DNA of 64,000 nucleotides from assembly GCF_024509145.1 (NCBI RefSeq), contig NC_071580.1, positions 22,992,501 to 23,056,500 of the forward strand, written 5' to 3'. The notes below the pieces were generated by a model, which was given only the letters and a program-made list of their open reading frames with translations, made no database searches and had not been told where the DNA came from. The position numbers and the translations under genes are program-made. This DNA comes from Vidua macroura (lineage: Eukaryota; Chordata; Aves; Passeriformes; Viduidae). Below are positions 22,975 to 35,100 of this stretch, piece after piece (the first letter of the stretch is position 1; every line of letters starts with the position of its first letter).

Positions 22975-23423
22975 TGATGCCTTGTGAAGGCTGGCCTAGA
23001 ACAGAGGCTAGACAGAGTTAAAAGTTAGCAATTTATTAAAAAATCTCAATGGATCCATCTTGGGCAGCACAAGAGCCCAGCCAGGGCTGCACCCAAGATG
23101 AACCAAAATGGTCCCAAAATGCACGAGCGCTCCCGGGGGCTCTAACTGTGATCAGTTCTGCTCCATTTGCACCTTGGAGTTCGTTGTCCCATTCCAGCTC
23201 CAGCCCATGCAGTCCCATCCTGCTTGTTTTTCTCTCTTCAGTCCACGTTGTTTGTGCTCTTGGGCCTGAGGTTTGGATCATTTGTCCTTGGTGCCCAGCT
23301 GGAGCAGGAATTGTTTTGTCTCCCTGCTCTGTGAAGAGAGCTCACCATCCCCTGATATGAAGCTCAGACCCACACACTAAAGCAGCACAGAATCTGAAAT
23401 ATACAAAAGCTAAACCTGAGGCA
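22975..23423 (-). mobile_element. Solo LTR, family L3 copy A
   Basis: On the minus strand the element runs from TGCCTCAGGTTTAGC to a U5 end reading TCTAGCCTCTGTTCTAGGCC...GGCATCA. A polyadenylation signal (TTAATAAAT; plus-strand TTTATT at 23032-23037) lies near the 3' end, which gives the orientation. Three related copies lie at 26360, 35999 and 44706, all inverted in the same way. Copies A and C share a CpG-bearing central block (GCACGAGCGCTCCCGGGGGC) absent from B and D, so they form one subfamily. No target duplication could be resolved and no internal region is attached. Confidence 0.78.
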
Positions 23424-25255
23424 TGAGGTAAACTAAAGCAAATGTTTGTAGTCTAAACTGAAACTGTAAATTTACAGCTCATGATTGCTGAACTCTGGCT
23501 GGTCAAGTGGTGACAGCACAGCAGTTTGTGTAGGAGCCAGAATGGTGCAGTATTTTCTCATGCTAATGTGGAGCAGGTCCCAGCTCTCCTGCCTGTGACC
23601 ACAGCAGAGGTAGAATTTATGTTGAAGCTGCAAGCAGTGCAGCAGCAAAGCAGAAAATTTCCAGCCTTCAGTGAACACTTACTATATTAGTTCAATGTCT
23701 CTAATGCAATACTTCAGAGGATGAGAAATCAGGACTAGAGAGGATAGACCATGTAATTTGTTTCTTTGCCAGTGCAAGAGGGTGCAACTCTCTTTTAATG
23801 AGTCTAATTTCAAAACTCTCGAGGAACAGAGATGATAGTAGTTTTCTTGAGAGTGCCAAATGCTTTCCATTTATTGAAAGGCTTTGCTTGTTATCCATCC
23901 TCCTTTCTCCCTTCTAGCTGCACCTTTGTGCAGCCTGTTTCTTTATTGTTGTTTATATGCTTCGCTGATATTTTTGCCATCTTGCCATTTGACAAAGCTG
24001 TATATATTCATCCTGCTTTCTAAGAAAATTTCTCTAACTCGTTAGCAAATTGAAAGGAGTTTAGGAAAGGTTTTGTCCACATTGGTTTAGGGTAATGTGA
24101 AGCAAGAGAGGATATCACATTTGCTCTCAATGACACTTCTGAAAAGAAGAAAATGCTATGAGCAACTCTGGCTTCATAGTGGAAGTTGCGCAACAGTTGC
24201 AAAGAGGGAGTGATTTGGTTTGTTCTTACTGTGTTCCTATCAAAGACTTCCACCGTTTCTGTCTCAAATATTTAAATCTTGTTTATGGGCACAGAGAAAT
24301 CCCCACCTTCCAAGTAAAAGCAAGGAATTTTGTTACTGTAAGTGAAATCTTGAGAGTCAAATTGTTAGTGTGGATCTAACTGTTGCAAAAAAAAAAAAAC
24401 TCCGTGCAGTTTAGAGGGTGACACACACACCTGCCTGTCCTCTGGCTCTTTTTCTGAGTGCTCCCCTATCCACTGCTCCTCTGGGTTATTCATAGCAGAG
24501 CTGGAATCCCTTGCCAGGAGGAGTAAACCTTATGTTGTGTTGCTTGATTTTCCTTTCCTTCCCCTTCTAGGATACATTCTGTAAGGGGCTTTATTTGTTT
24601 GCTAAGACATTGTTAAATCTTTCTCTTCCACAGTGCTGGGTTAGACCCAAGTTATTGTATGCATACTTTGCATGTGTTAGATGCTATTTCTTTCTTCGCT
24701 TTGTTACCCCTAATTGTGGTTTTGTCCAGCTGCAGGTCTGTATTTATTTTGTTTGTGTTTAAGCTGGCCACTGGTGGGTTGTTTCTAGCTTGGGGTCTGG
24801 CAGGGTGTCACTGCTTTGCAGGGGTGGGATGAGGAATGCTGCTGAGGTGTCACAGAACTGCTGATTCAGCACCTCAATCCCCCTGGCAAGAGCAGCTTAG
24901 CTCTCTGCTGGGAGCTTGGGACTTCCCTGTGTCCAGCTGGGACAGCCTGGAGACTGCTTGCTTTATGTTTCAAACATAATTTGAAAGCTGAATGCTGATC
25001 ACTCCCTAGTTTTGCTTTGCCTCTTGCTCTAAGTGTAACTGCATCTGAAGATTTTGCTTCTACAGGTTTCATGTTTGCCTGACGCTATTTTGGTTTAATC
25101 TTTTTTTTTCTTTCTTCAGCTGTACGTTTCTGTAATTCTTGTTTGTGTTTTTGTAGTCTGTTTGAAACAACTTTAATTTGCAGCAGAAAAAGTATTACTG
25201 CAATTGCTGGTTTGGTTAGACTGTATGGGCCTCTCCCAGACACAGGAAAAGTTAA
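23424..25255. other. Unique noncoding sequence
   Basis: It contains a 13-base A run at 24387-24399. No element or exon is recognised. Confidence 0.45.
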
Positions 25256-25452
25256 TCTGGGGGTGGTGAGGCCCTGGCATAGGGTGCCCAGAGAAGCTGT
25301 GGCTGCCCCTGGACCCCTGGCAGTGTCCAAGGCCAGGTTGGAAGGGACTTGGAACAACCTGGGGTAGTGGAAGGTGTCCCTGCCATGGCAGGGGTGGAAC
25401 AGGATGGGCTTTAAGGTTCTTTCCAAGCCAAACCAATTTATGGTTCTATGAA
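25256..25452 (+). mobile_element. CR1 LINE, 5'-truncated 3' end
   Basis: The sequence follows the CR1 3' end: GTGAGGCCCTGGCATAGGG, then CCCAGAGAAGCTGTGGCTGC, a CCAGGTTGGAAGGGACTTGG block, and TTCTTTCCAAGCCAAACC near the end, finishing with the degenerate TTCTATGA tail typical of avian CR1. About 200 bases remain, encoding only the last residues and 3' UTR. CR1 inserts without long target duplications and is usually 5'-truncated like this. Confidence 0.9.
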
Positions 25453-26359
25453 ATTAAAGCATTAATTACTCCACTGATTATGCTTCTGGTTAGCCGGTTG
25501 GGCACAATTTTTTGTGTTGTTTTTTTCAGTGTTTTAGTCTAGCTTTTTGATTGTTTGACTTCAATGATAATCAAAATAAATTCTGATATGGTTATAGGTA
25601 AAAATTGCAGCTATGGCAGAGCAATTACATAAATACACAAGTAATGTGATTTCTAATTATAAACATTGCAATTATAAACATTTGTAATTATAAACAGTTG
25701 GTTACCTTTATGTGACTGTCCACACCAAGGGAAGGAAGTGTAGCTGTGTGCGTGACATGAGTGGGTTTGGTTTGGGGATTTTATGTAGGAGGCATTGTTC
25801 TAAACTTGTGTGTATAGAATTACATATTATATTTCATACAAATAAAAAATGTGTTTATTAACTTACAGTGGTGGGAGTAATACAAGAGTAGTGGGTAAGG
25901 AGAGAAGGGTTGGGTCAGTCTCATTTCATGACTAGCCTGAAGTCCAGTGCCTATGCTGGGAAGTTTGGCCTTGAGCTCTCTTCGTAGGTGAGTATTAGTT
26001 TCTCAAAGTCTTTGTAAAGACCTAAGAATGCAAAGAAATTGGATATAGAACTGTTGACTTAGCTGTACAGTTACTGAAAATAGCACATGGAATTTTAACC
26101 CCTGACTTGTTCTCCCCAGGGAGCAAAGAGTGAGATCATCAGGAGATGTTTTTGAGGACGATTTCTCCATTCCTAGGGATTGTATGTCTCCCTGCTGAAC
26201 AGCTCATCTGCTTTCTCTGGGATGTTTAGCCATGAGTGTGCTTACTCAGGCCTGTCTGCATGTTTGCATATGTGCACACATAATAGCACCAAGTGCTACC
26301 TTTCTTTGTCAGAGATATTTTACTCAGTGTAGCAAAAATTATCTTGTCCAGTTTGGCCG
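25453..26359. other. Unique noncoding sequence with a 16-bp tandem repeat
   Basis: At 25654-25701 a 16-bp unit starting AATTATAAACATT is repeated three times. Nothing else is recognised. Confidence 0.5.
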
Positions 26360-26793
26360 TGATGCCTTGGAGCAGCTGCCTAGAACAGAGGCTAGACAAG
26401 ATTAAGAGAATAAAGTGGGTATTTATTAAAGATCTTCAAACAGGTTCACCTTGGGCAGTCAGAAGCCTCCCAGAGGCTGCACCCAAGGTGGACAATGGGC
26501 ACCAGTTTTTCAGACAATTGTGAGTTTGGTCCATTCACATATCAGGGGTTAATCCTCCAATTACAGCTTCAGCTAATGAAGTCATTTACCCCCAGTTTGC
26601 TCCCCCCAACTCACTTTTGTCTGTACTTTTTGGGGCCTTTTTGAGGCTGTGGGGTGTCCTTGAATCTCAGGCCCAGAGGGATTGTTTTGTCTGACCAAAA
26701 TGTGAAGGGAGTAACAAACACTGTATGGAGTTTGGAGTTACGCCCTAATGCAGCACAGGATCTGACAAATATAAAAGCTAAAATCCTAAGGCA
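26360..26793 (-). mobile_element. Solo LTR, family L3 copy B
   Basis: The minus strand reads TGCCTTAGGATTTTAGC at the start and ends with CTAGGCAGCTGCTCC...GGCATCA. A polyadenylation signal (complement of TTTATT at 26422-26427) precedes a U5-like tail. It belongs with copy D (44706-45154) in a subfamily sharing the GTTTGGTCCATT and GGGTTAATCCTCCAATT blocks. It is about 3 kb from copy A, in the same orientation, with no retroviral coding sequence between them. Confidence 0.78.
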
Positions 26794-29185
26794 TCAGCAG
26801 CATGAGGGAGGATCTGTCCTATGAGAAGCACACAGGGAAGAGCCCCTTTAGCACATGGTGAGTCAGGGGTTTGCATTGTCCTGCTGCTAGCACATTGTAA
26901 CTCCACGGGGAGGGGCTGAAGCCTGCAGAGCTGTTGTGTGTGGCAGGACACTTGCAACGGGTCCATGACCTCTACTTGTCTTTACAAAACAGATGTGTGT
27001 AGCAGCATGGATGTAGCTCATGGCAGTGCCTGGAATTCAAGTGTATCTGTGGTAATTTTTGAGGATGTGTGCTATCCTGGTTTATGTTGTTTTTTTTTTG
27101 GTTTTTTTTTTTTTCTAAAGCAGCAACTCAGATGAGCTGATGTATTCACCATTTTTCAACTTGCTTTTGCTCAGTAATATAGAATGCTAGACAAATGGCC
27201 TTGATTTAACATGCTGAAAAAAGGTATTTAATTATTCCTGTGAGGCAGTTGAACTGGGGAGTTACTGAAACAAATCTAATCTTGTAGAACAAATGCATGG
27301 AATTATCAAGGAAAGATTGCCATTCATTTCCTATGTCTCTTGCTAATGGAATATCCATCCAGTAATGATTTCAGGCTTCTTGGCCTAGCTTGAAGTAGAT
27401 TGAAGCTTGGACATTTTGCAAGACTACAGAACAATTGAAGAGATTGAATTAGGAATATTCTAGGTTTGTCTTAGTGTTGCTCTGAACTCCAACACTCTCT
27501 TAACATGTGTTTCAAAGCTTTATTTGCCAAGATACATTTACACCCATAACAGCTTCTCGAAGGAAAGCACACCCCAGACAGAAATGCAGCATGGATACAG
27601 GATAAGGTGTCTTGCAAGAAAGAAAAGGGCCAGACAAGACAGTGAGGTTATCAAGAGCAGAATCAGGTGTGACTCACAGGAGAACAGGTGTTGCTTTGCT
27701 GAAAAAATTTCTCTGCAAGTGTCAGCATCAGGGGCAAGTGACCTGCTCAGGCCACACACAGATCTGTGCTGGAGGGGTGTGGTGCCTTGGGGTTCCCCCT
27801 GCCCTGTGTGCTCTGTCTCTGACTGCTGGTCCCCTGAGAGAAGCTGAAGCCAGCAACAGCTCACTTCTGACTCTGTTCTCTGAACTACTTGTCACTCTCA
27901 TCGTGTCTTCAGGGTCTTGCCTGTGGGGATCAGAACAAAGTAAAACAAAACTGTCCCTTGGTCAAACCTGATTTTTCTCTCTGCAGGCTGCTTATGATGC
28001 TGTGGCCTCATCACATGTGTAGAGACCCCAGGCACAGGGTCTGTTCTCAAGAGATCCAGTCTTATTTTTGATCCATCTTTCCCTGCTGCAGGCAAGACAG
28101 TCCTGAGCTCTAGAGCAGCTTCCTTGGGGAGATTCTTAGTTGGTGTTTTTATTAAACACCCCTGTTGTTAAATTTGGCCTTATCTACATCCCAGTATATA
28201 TGCAACATCTGGTAAGGAAATTTGCAACAGAGAAATTGCACAGGTGAACAGGCAGATCTAGCACTTGAAGCTCCACTGATAATGATGGGGGGTCAGTGAG
28301 ACTTTGGACCCAAAGATACAACCAGAGTAACTGTGTACAGAACATCTATTTTCCTTTCATTTGTGAAATTAGTTGCAAAAATAGTTGTGACACATTTGTA
28401 AGCAGATGAGGCCATTAATTATAGCAGAGCATCTTGAGTGTTGTATTTAAGGAAGCTGGAGTTTAAAGCTTTGCACTTTTAACTGTGGCACAGCTGTGCT
28501 AGCAGGGTTTTGCTATTAATACACTACATTGTGATACTTGCTCAGCTTTCTGAATTTAAGGAAACAGAGTGAGAGCTCTGCCATTAGATCAAGGCTCTCT
28601 GTGAGAGGTCAGAGCCTGGTGGCTCTTGCAATAGGCCTCTGTGGTGAGAAAGACATTGTTCATCTTTCCAGTGTCTGCTTCTGTTGTATGAAGGTGGCTT
28701 TTGCAGTCCAGGTCACTCATAACCCACTTGCACATACTACTCTGAAGTGGCCAGAAGGAAAAGTCAGCAAAAGTGGGTGAGGCTAGAAGTATACAGCAAT
28801 TGTAAAGTCATACCCTGGATCACAGAAGTGCTCCCTTTTCAGAGCAGTGGAGAGAGGATACGGCTTCCCTGACACACCAGTGGGCTTTGCCTGAACTGAC
28901 TAAACCTTCATTTAAATAAATTACTGGCATCACTATTATCCTCAGTTTTCAAGAACTGACAGTTAGAGAATCAAATGCATTGTGAATCTTTCCCAATGTG
29001 TCTCAAGGATATATTTGAGGTTTGCAACATTTAGTAAATAAACTTGGATTCCAAAGAGCTACAATTCACTCATTATTTGGTTATGTAACTCCTGTACTAG
29101 GGCTTCCTCCTTGAATGAATTGCTTAAGTCACTCTTATTTTTTTTTCAGACAAAACCAGTTTCCCTTCTTCTCAGGCATTTGGAG
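26794..29185. other. Unique noncoding sequence, possible old LTR at 27465-27870
   Basis: Around 27465-27870 the minus strand has a GCAAATAAAGCTTTGAAAC polyadenylation-like signal followed by GTTGGAGTTCAGAGC, the same word found in the U5 of the LTR at 11717-12171. This hints at a related old LTR, but no termini or target duplication could be found. The remainder is unremarkable, with a TTT/GTTT run at 27089-27116. Confidence 0.3.
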
Positions 29186-29360
29186 TCATAGAATTGTTTA
29201 GGTGGGAAAAGACCTTCCCCAGCACCAAGCTCAGAGAGACAGGCCTGCAGTGCCCTGGATCCTCCCTCTGGGCCTTTTTCTAAATGGGCATCACCTTTGC
29301 CAACCTGCTGGGACCATTCCTGGTGAGCCAGGGCTGGAGTCTCCCCTGATTGCCCTCAAA
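29186..29360 (-). mobile_element. Internally deleted CR1 LINE fragment
   Basis: On the minus strand 29360 to about 29209 translates with one stop to a reverse-transcriptase segment (LAKVMPI*KKAQREDPGH, then RPVSLSLVLGKV), matching the CR1 finger region. It then passes directly into GGTCTTTTCCCACCTAAAC and AATTCTATGACTCC, the very 3' end of CR1. The thumb, C-terminal and most of the 3' UTR are missing, so this copy has a large internal deletion. Its upstream edge lies next to the LTR that starts at 29369. Confidence 0.8.
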
Positions 29361-29368
29361 ATTCTTGT

Positions 29369-30030
29369 TGTCTTGGTTTGAACAGACAGGTGTCTGCTAA
29401 GGAAGGCAGGAGCCTCCCTTGAAATGGAAAATGTAAACCTCTCCCTCTGAATTATTAAGATTTTGAAATTAAGACACTCTCAGGCCAAGATATGGGAATA
29501 TGAATGATGGTTCTTCATTAGGAAAACTAAAAATACAAATGTAATAGTACAGACAGAGTGAGAATAGGGTCTGACCCCCTGTGTCTCAGGGTGGTGGCAG
29601 CAGTGCCATTCCATGGTGGCTCAGCCCTCCTGCAGTGCCAGCTGTGCTTCTGCTGGAGCAGGATCCTGGACAAGGCTGGAGTTTTCCTCTGAAGCTCCAG
29701 GGCTGCTGGAGATGGGCCTGGGCTCCCTCTGGGAATGCAGTGGGGAAGAAAGCTGCTCCTCTGGGAATGCAGTGGGCAAAGGCTGCTGTGCTGTTCCAAG
29801 GTCAGATTGTATCCAGGTAGGAATGCTTGGCTCCTCCCCTGGGCAGAGCATCTCCCCATGGGATGATGGAATTTTCTCAGCCATGCAGGGACACTCACTG
29901 GCCATGGACAGCAGAGATCTCCTGGAGGGAGGATTGGCTGTGGGAGAGAGAAAGAAAAAACTGCCCCATGAACAGCAGAGAAGCGCCCCAGCTCTGACAG
30001 ATGGGAAATAGAATGCACACCCCAGCCACA
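29369..30030 (-). mobile_element. Solo LTR, class II (ERVK-like), family L4, complete
   Basis: The plus strand begins TGTCTTGGTTTGAACAG and ends CCAGCCACA. Perfect 6-bp target duplications TCTTGT lie at 29363-29368 and 30031-30036, which fits an ERVK-type integrase. Orientation comes from a related fragment at 51453-51684, where the opposite strand carries CCTAATAAAGAAC. In this copy the signal is mutated (AATGAA). An internal near-duplication of CTCTGGGAATGCAGTGGG occurs around 29730-29780. The long overlapping frames (up to 182 codons on the minus strand) are LTR sequence, not genes. Confidence 0.88.
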
Positions 30031-30036
30031 TCTTGT

Positions 30037-31551
30037 AACCTAAGGCACTTGCTGCACCTTCACGGCTTTCTGCCTGAAGCATCAATAACAAGTAGTGCTC
30101 CAAGGGCTGTGTCAGCCTGGGGAGATTTCCATCACAGCAAACCTCCCTGAGTGGGGTCATTCTGCACATGGAGCCTTCTGTGCCCTCCTCAAGGTGGTCT
30201 CCTGTGGCAATGACCTGTCTGCTTTTCTTTATGGAAGCAATTTTTTACTTTTTTTTTTTTTTTTTTGTACACTTAGGAGGAAAGAAAGCTCTTTGGAGGT
30301 AGGAATTTCAAGGTGACGAGACTAAAAGAGGGTTAAGTGGCTGTCCCAGGGCAGGTACAGCTGAACAGGGAGATTTCCAGTCCTGAGGAAGCTTTAGCAT
30401 CACATTATCTGTGAATGCCTTTGCTTTTGACACTTCCAGATTTGTAACATAGGGAGAAGTAAATGTAGTCAAATCAAGGCTTATTTCTGATTCTTAATAA
30501 ATTAATTTTCTGCTCAAATAGGGCAAATTGCTCTGGGATGGAGTGACCTGAATAAATTCCTTTCCGAAGGCTCTTTTAATCTGTGAAGTCAGTTGGCAGT
30601 CCAGTTACATTTTTCTAGCAGAGATGGATTGTATTTGGATTTCATACAATGATATTCAGCTGGGAAAGAAAAAAACATGGGAAAGGTTTTAGTTTCCATA
30701 CTACCTAGTTGCTGCAGTCCTCAGCTTAAGGAGATAGGTATCAGCAAAGCTAGAAGACAGTGCCATTTATCAAGGTATGGGGTTTTTCAAAGAGGGGCAA
30801 GGTTTCCAACTTGGTGCTTTTGAAGAACTCTGAAATTTTACCTTGAATCCCTAAGTAATGCTATTTATTGAAACAAATCTGCATCTGCTCCATTTTATGC
30901 ATGTAACAACTACCTGTGTACATTTGAAGTTGATAAAGAAGGGCTGTACGTAGTTTATGAGCACAGATGCTAGAAAACTCTGTATCTCCTTTTTCATTTA
31001 AGCAGTGAAAATCAACAAAGTTCTTAACAAAATGCTCGTTGGTGTTTCAAATTTCTGGCTAAAAGAAACTTAAACATGCTTTCCCTTCTTTGTAATAATT
31101 GAAATGTCTTGCTAACATCTCTGTCATTATATTTCTCTGCAAAATGGGTTGGTTTAGTTTGCTAAAAAACATACAGCCTTTGAAAAGTCAGATATTTGTG
31201 TTTCTGTCTTGACATTTCTTTCCTCAGCTTTTACACGGAAAATGTGTTACTCATTGATTTGTGCAGCAGAGCTGTATCTTTTGAAGTGCTTACTAAACTG
31301 ACTCTGAAATGCTGGCAGTGGATGTAGCTGTTGTAGACGTTGCTGTCAATCCTCCCCTACCAGTCTCAACACATTTTTGGCAAACTGTAGCAGAACTATC
31401 AGCATGTGCTTGTAAACTATAGAAATTTGATCATGCTCTGTGTTTAGTGAGTTTCTTTAAACATGGATGGCTGTGTTCTTTTGTGGGAGTATGGAATATC
31501 TAAAGCTATGCAAATCCAGTTATGATTTTGAGGAACTACCTTGTTGGGGCT
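30037..31551. other. Unique noncoding sequence, possible MIR remnant
   Basis: At 30310-30395 the string AGAGGGTTAAGTGGCTGTCCC, then CAGGGCAGG, resembles the antisense MIR core (GAGGTTAAGTGACTTGCCC), but only weakly. A 16-base T run lies at 30250-30266. Nothing else is recognised. Confidence 0.35.
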
Positions 31552-31557
31552 GTTTTC

Positions 31558-32152
31558 TGTTGGAACTGTGGTTACTGAGAATTTTAGACCTTCTCTGATG
31601 ACAAGCACTGACCCCCAAGAGAACACTGCATTTGACCTGAAACTGTCGAGAAAGCTTCCAAAACTGAATGATAGAACTAAGATTATAAGTGTGTAGTTTA
31701 AATAGAAGTGTGTAATATCACATAGTAGAAAACTTAAAGTTTTAGAATATAGTAATATATATATGTAACAAAATAAGTTTTAAGGCAGAAGCTAGTCCTT
31801 CTTCACCTTCTTCTTCATAAGTTTGAGTAGTATTGTATAATTAGATAAAAAAGTCCACATTACAAGCCACAAGTAATTAGTTATTAAGTTAAAAATAAAA
31901 ACAATTAAGTGTCATTTCTTAGTTAGACAACTTATCCTTAAAAAGCCTTATAGAAAGGGAAATGCATCTCCGTGTTGTAGTTTGTTAGTAAAGTACTGCA
32001 GAACTCACAGTTTGTGAGACTATAATATAAACAAAAACTAATAAACATCAAAATCCAAACAAGAAATACCATCTCACACATTTAATCCCAACCCTAGCAA
32101 AAAGAAAGTAAAAATTCAACATTTAGTGATGAGAGGAAAAAAAAAATCTGCA
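31558..32152 (+). mobile_element. Solo LTR, class II (ERVK-like), family L1 copy 2
   Basis: It begins TGTTGGAACTGTGG and ends TCTGCA, with perfect 6-bp target duplications GTTTTC at 31552-31557 and 32153-32158. An AATAAACATC polyadenylation signal sits at 32040-32045. It is more diverged than copies 1 and 3 (many transitions at former CpG positions), so it is probably an older insertion. There is no primer-binding site or gag-like sequence downstream. Confidence 0.88.
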
Positions 32153-32158
32153 GTTTTC

Positions 32159-35100
32159 CACTTGTATGTCTGAGGGAAGCATTCAGGTATGTGCAATACA
32201 GAAAGCAGAAGATGCCCAAATGCTTGTTGATGTTATAAAAAGGATGGAAAATACAGGGTGTTCTTTTTGCATTACCACCTCCTGTTTTGGGAGGGAAAAT
32301 TGTGATCTGTGGGCTGGAATAGAGGAATCCTCAACAAGCCTTGCACATGCTCGTTAACAATAAGTATTGCTCTGTAGATCACCAGTGGACTCATAAGTGG
32401 TCGTTATTCAAATTAAAACCAACTGCCCCTGTGTCCATGAATGCATCTCAGTTTGAAAGGAGAATTCCTTGTGGTGGTTAACCTTGGGCATGCCTGGCTG
32501 AGTACCACTGCACACAGGTGTGCTTGCATTTCCTCCACAATCTGTAGGTTGTAATGAGCTTGCAGGACCAGGGTTTCCTGTGCTGGGGGAAGCATAACTT
32601 GGAGCCTGTAGCTTTTTTTCATCTCTTATGAGAGAACAGGATCCTGTCCTTTAAAGATTTTGTTTGGCTTTGAGGAAAACCTTTAACTTTCTTTTCCCCC
32701 AGTGATTATCAAAGAGAGTGAATGTGCTGCATCCACTGTGAAAATTGACAAAAACCTGAGTAACTGGGGTTGACTGAGGGCTTTGTGGTGAGTTCAGAGG
32801 CTGAGCCTGTGCTCAGCGCAGGCATGGCTGGAGGGTGTGAAGAAGCTGCCAGTGCTAACTAAAAATCATCAGAGCTAGGAAATGAAAGGCCTGGAGGCCA
32901 AGCACTGCCACTGAGGTTTGGAAAGTCCTGTAAATGCTGGTGTTTCAGTAGACAGGAGGAACATGATAGTGGTGCTTTTGGGCTGAGACTAGTTGCAAAA
33001 CCAGGTGTTCCTAAAATGTGGGAATGCTTAGCAAAGAATTGGCTTTGAGTGTTTGGGTTTTTTTTTTTTCCCCTAAGATATACCTGTTCTTGCCAGAAAA
33101 ACTGTTTTGTTTCAAATGGAAACAGGAGTTGGAAGACAGAAGAGGAAGAGAACAGCAGGAATGGAAAGCAAATTGGTAAATTCAGCCTGCTGTTGTGACG
33201 TGTTTATGGTGTGCGATGGGCCCTATGGAGCCTGATTAGCACATTCCCAGCAGACAGAGCTGTTTGCACAGTGGGAGCAATGGCAGGATTAACCTGAGCT
33301 CACTGTGGATGCAGAGTGCTGAAGAAGCCTGAGCAGGGGGCAATCATCAAGCTGTGTTTAATGAATCTGGTAGTGGTCACTCTCTTGCAGGGAGATCAAA
33401 AACAGAAGCAAAGAGCTGATGTGGTTTTAAGGCTTTTCAAGGAGCATCAGCTTGAACTTTGATTTAACAGAAAGAAAAGCATTAATTACATCACCCTTGT
33501 GCTGATGTTATGTATTTCAGCCCCTGGTTAAAAAAAAAAAAAAACCAAACCTAGCTACAAACAGGGTAAGAAATATTAATACTGGAAATAAGGTCTCTAA
33601 TTACTGGAGGAGTGAAGGTATTGCATATCCTTTCTCTAGGGTTGGAACTAACTATCATGAAGACTTGATGAAAAAGGATTTAGGTGTATTTTTCATGGTA
33701 GAAATAGGGAGACCCTGCAGAATCCTCTGTAGCATTTTGTCCTTTTTGGGTATGGTAAATCTGGGAGGGAACAGAAGCTGAAGAATGGAAGGGTTATCTG
33801 AAAATCACCCACTTTGCACATGTCAGGAACACCAATTAAAAAAATAGCTCTGTAAAATAGTTGCTTTACTAAAGGTCCATTTTAGCTTGATGAAGTCAGT
33901 TGTTATTCAGCACGTGGAGAACACCAGCTCAGAAAATGGAGTAATGATTGATCTAAGCTGTGTGTTAATTTTTTCATACTATTGTCATTCCTCCTGCCAG
34001 TGTCCTGAACAAAATTAAGTGTACTCAGATCCTATTTTAGGACTGCTCTTGGAAATGAGTCAGAACAAATGGCTGGAACTGTTTTTTTTGTTTGTGGTTT
34101 TTTTTTGTTTGTTTGTTTGTTTGCTTGTTTTTAAGAGGAGTATTGTGAGCCCTTCAAAAGCATGTCTGTAATTATCAGTAGGAACACTTCTGTTCCTTTA
34201 GCCATTGATTAAAGGGGTCTGGTCTGAAACACTAGTGCAGGCACTGAACTGTGCATTTCCTGCAGGTTACAGTGTCCTCCATCCTGATATCAGGCATAAA
34301 TGGCAACCAGGGAAGTGGTGCTGTAGCTCTTTGTAGGGGGCAAATCACAACTTTTCTGTGATAAATGGTAGCACCAACAGTGATGTATTTCACCTTTAGC
34401 ACTGATGGCTAACTGGGAGGTACTCGTGTGGCACTTGTTGTCCAGATTTATCTGGTACCTCAGTCTGGAGTGTAACGTGTTATATGATGAGTGACTGGGA
34501 GTTGAGTGCAATTTTCCTCCATATTGAGACTGTGGTTTAGGTGCATTTGATCTGACAGAGCTGGAGCTGTGTAAATCCAGCAGATGAAGGATTGTAGTGG
34601 GAGTATTGCTGACCAGCCCAAAGCAAGCTCAACAGGACACTTCAAAAGCTGGGACTATGGCCTGCACCTTGGACAGTGCTTCATCACTTCAGCAAGCCAT
34701 GGGCTGCACTGCAGAACTAAGAACTGCATTCATTGCACTGCAAAGTCTGGATGTACTGTATCAACAGCCTTCTTCATTACACTTGCTCTTTTCTAAGGAG
34801 TTTCGCTTTATTTCAAGGAACACTCTCTGTTTATTAGATTATGCAAATAGGAGAGTCATTCTGTGCTTCCCATAGAGCTTTCATCACAGAATTCCACTGA
34901 TAGAAGAGATTGTATCTTTTTTCAGAGGTGCCACCTTTGGCAATTTCTATTAAGCCAATAGATATTTTAATGAATAGTGAAAATGATAACATTTCCTGGT
35001 TATGAATGAATATAATATCAGTAGGAAAAAAATTGTTACCTCTTTGCAAAGGAAGATGAAGTATTGTTGTTCTGTAAGAGGTGTTTGAAGGAGCACATTG

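Noticed and set aside
29527..30169. Long frames of 163 and 182 codons on the minus strand
   Set aside because: They lie almost entirely within the L4 LTR and are by-products of its composition.
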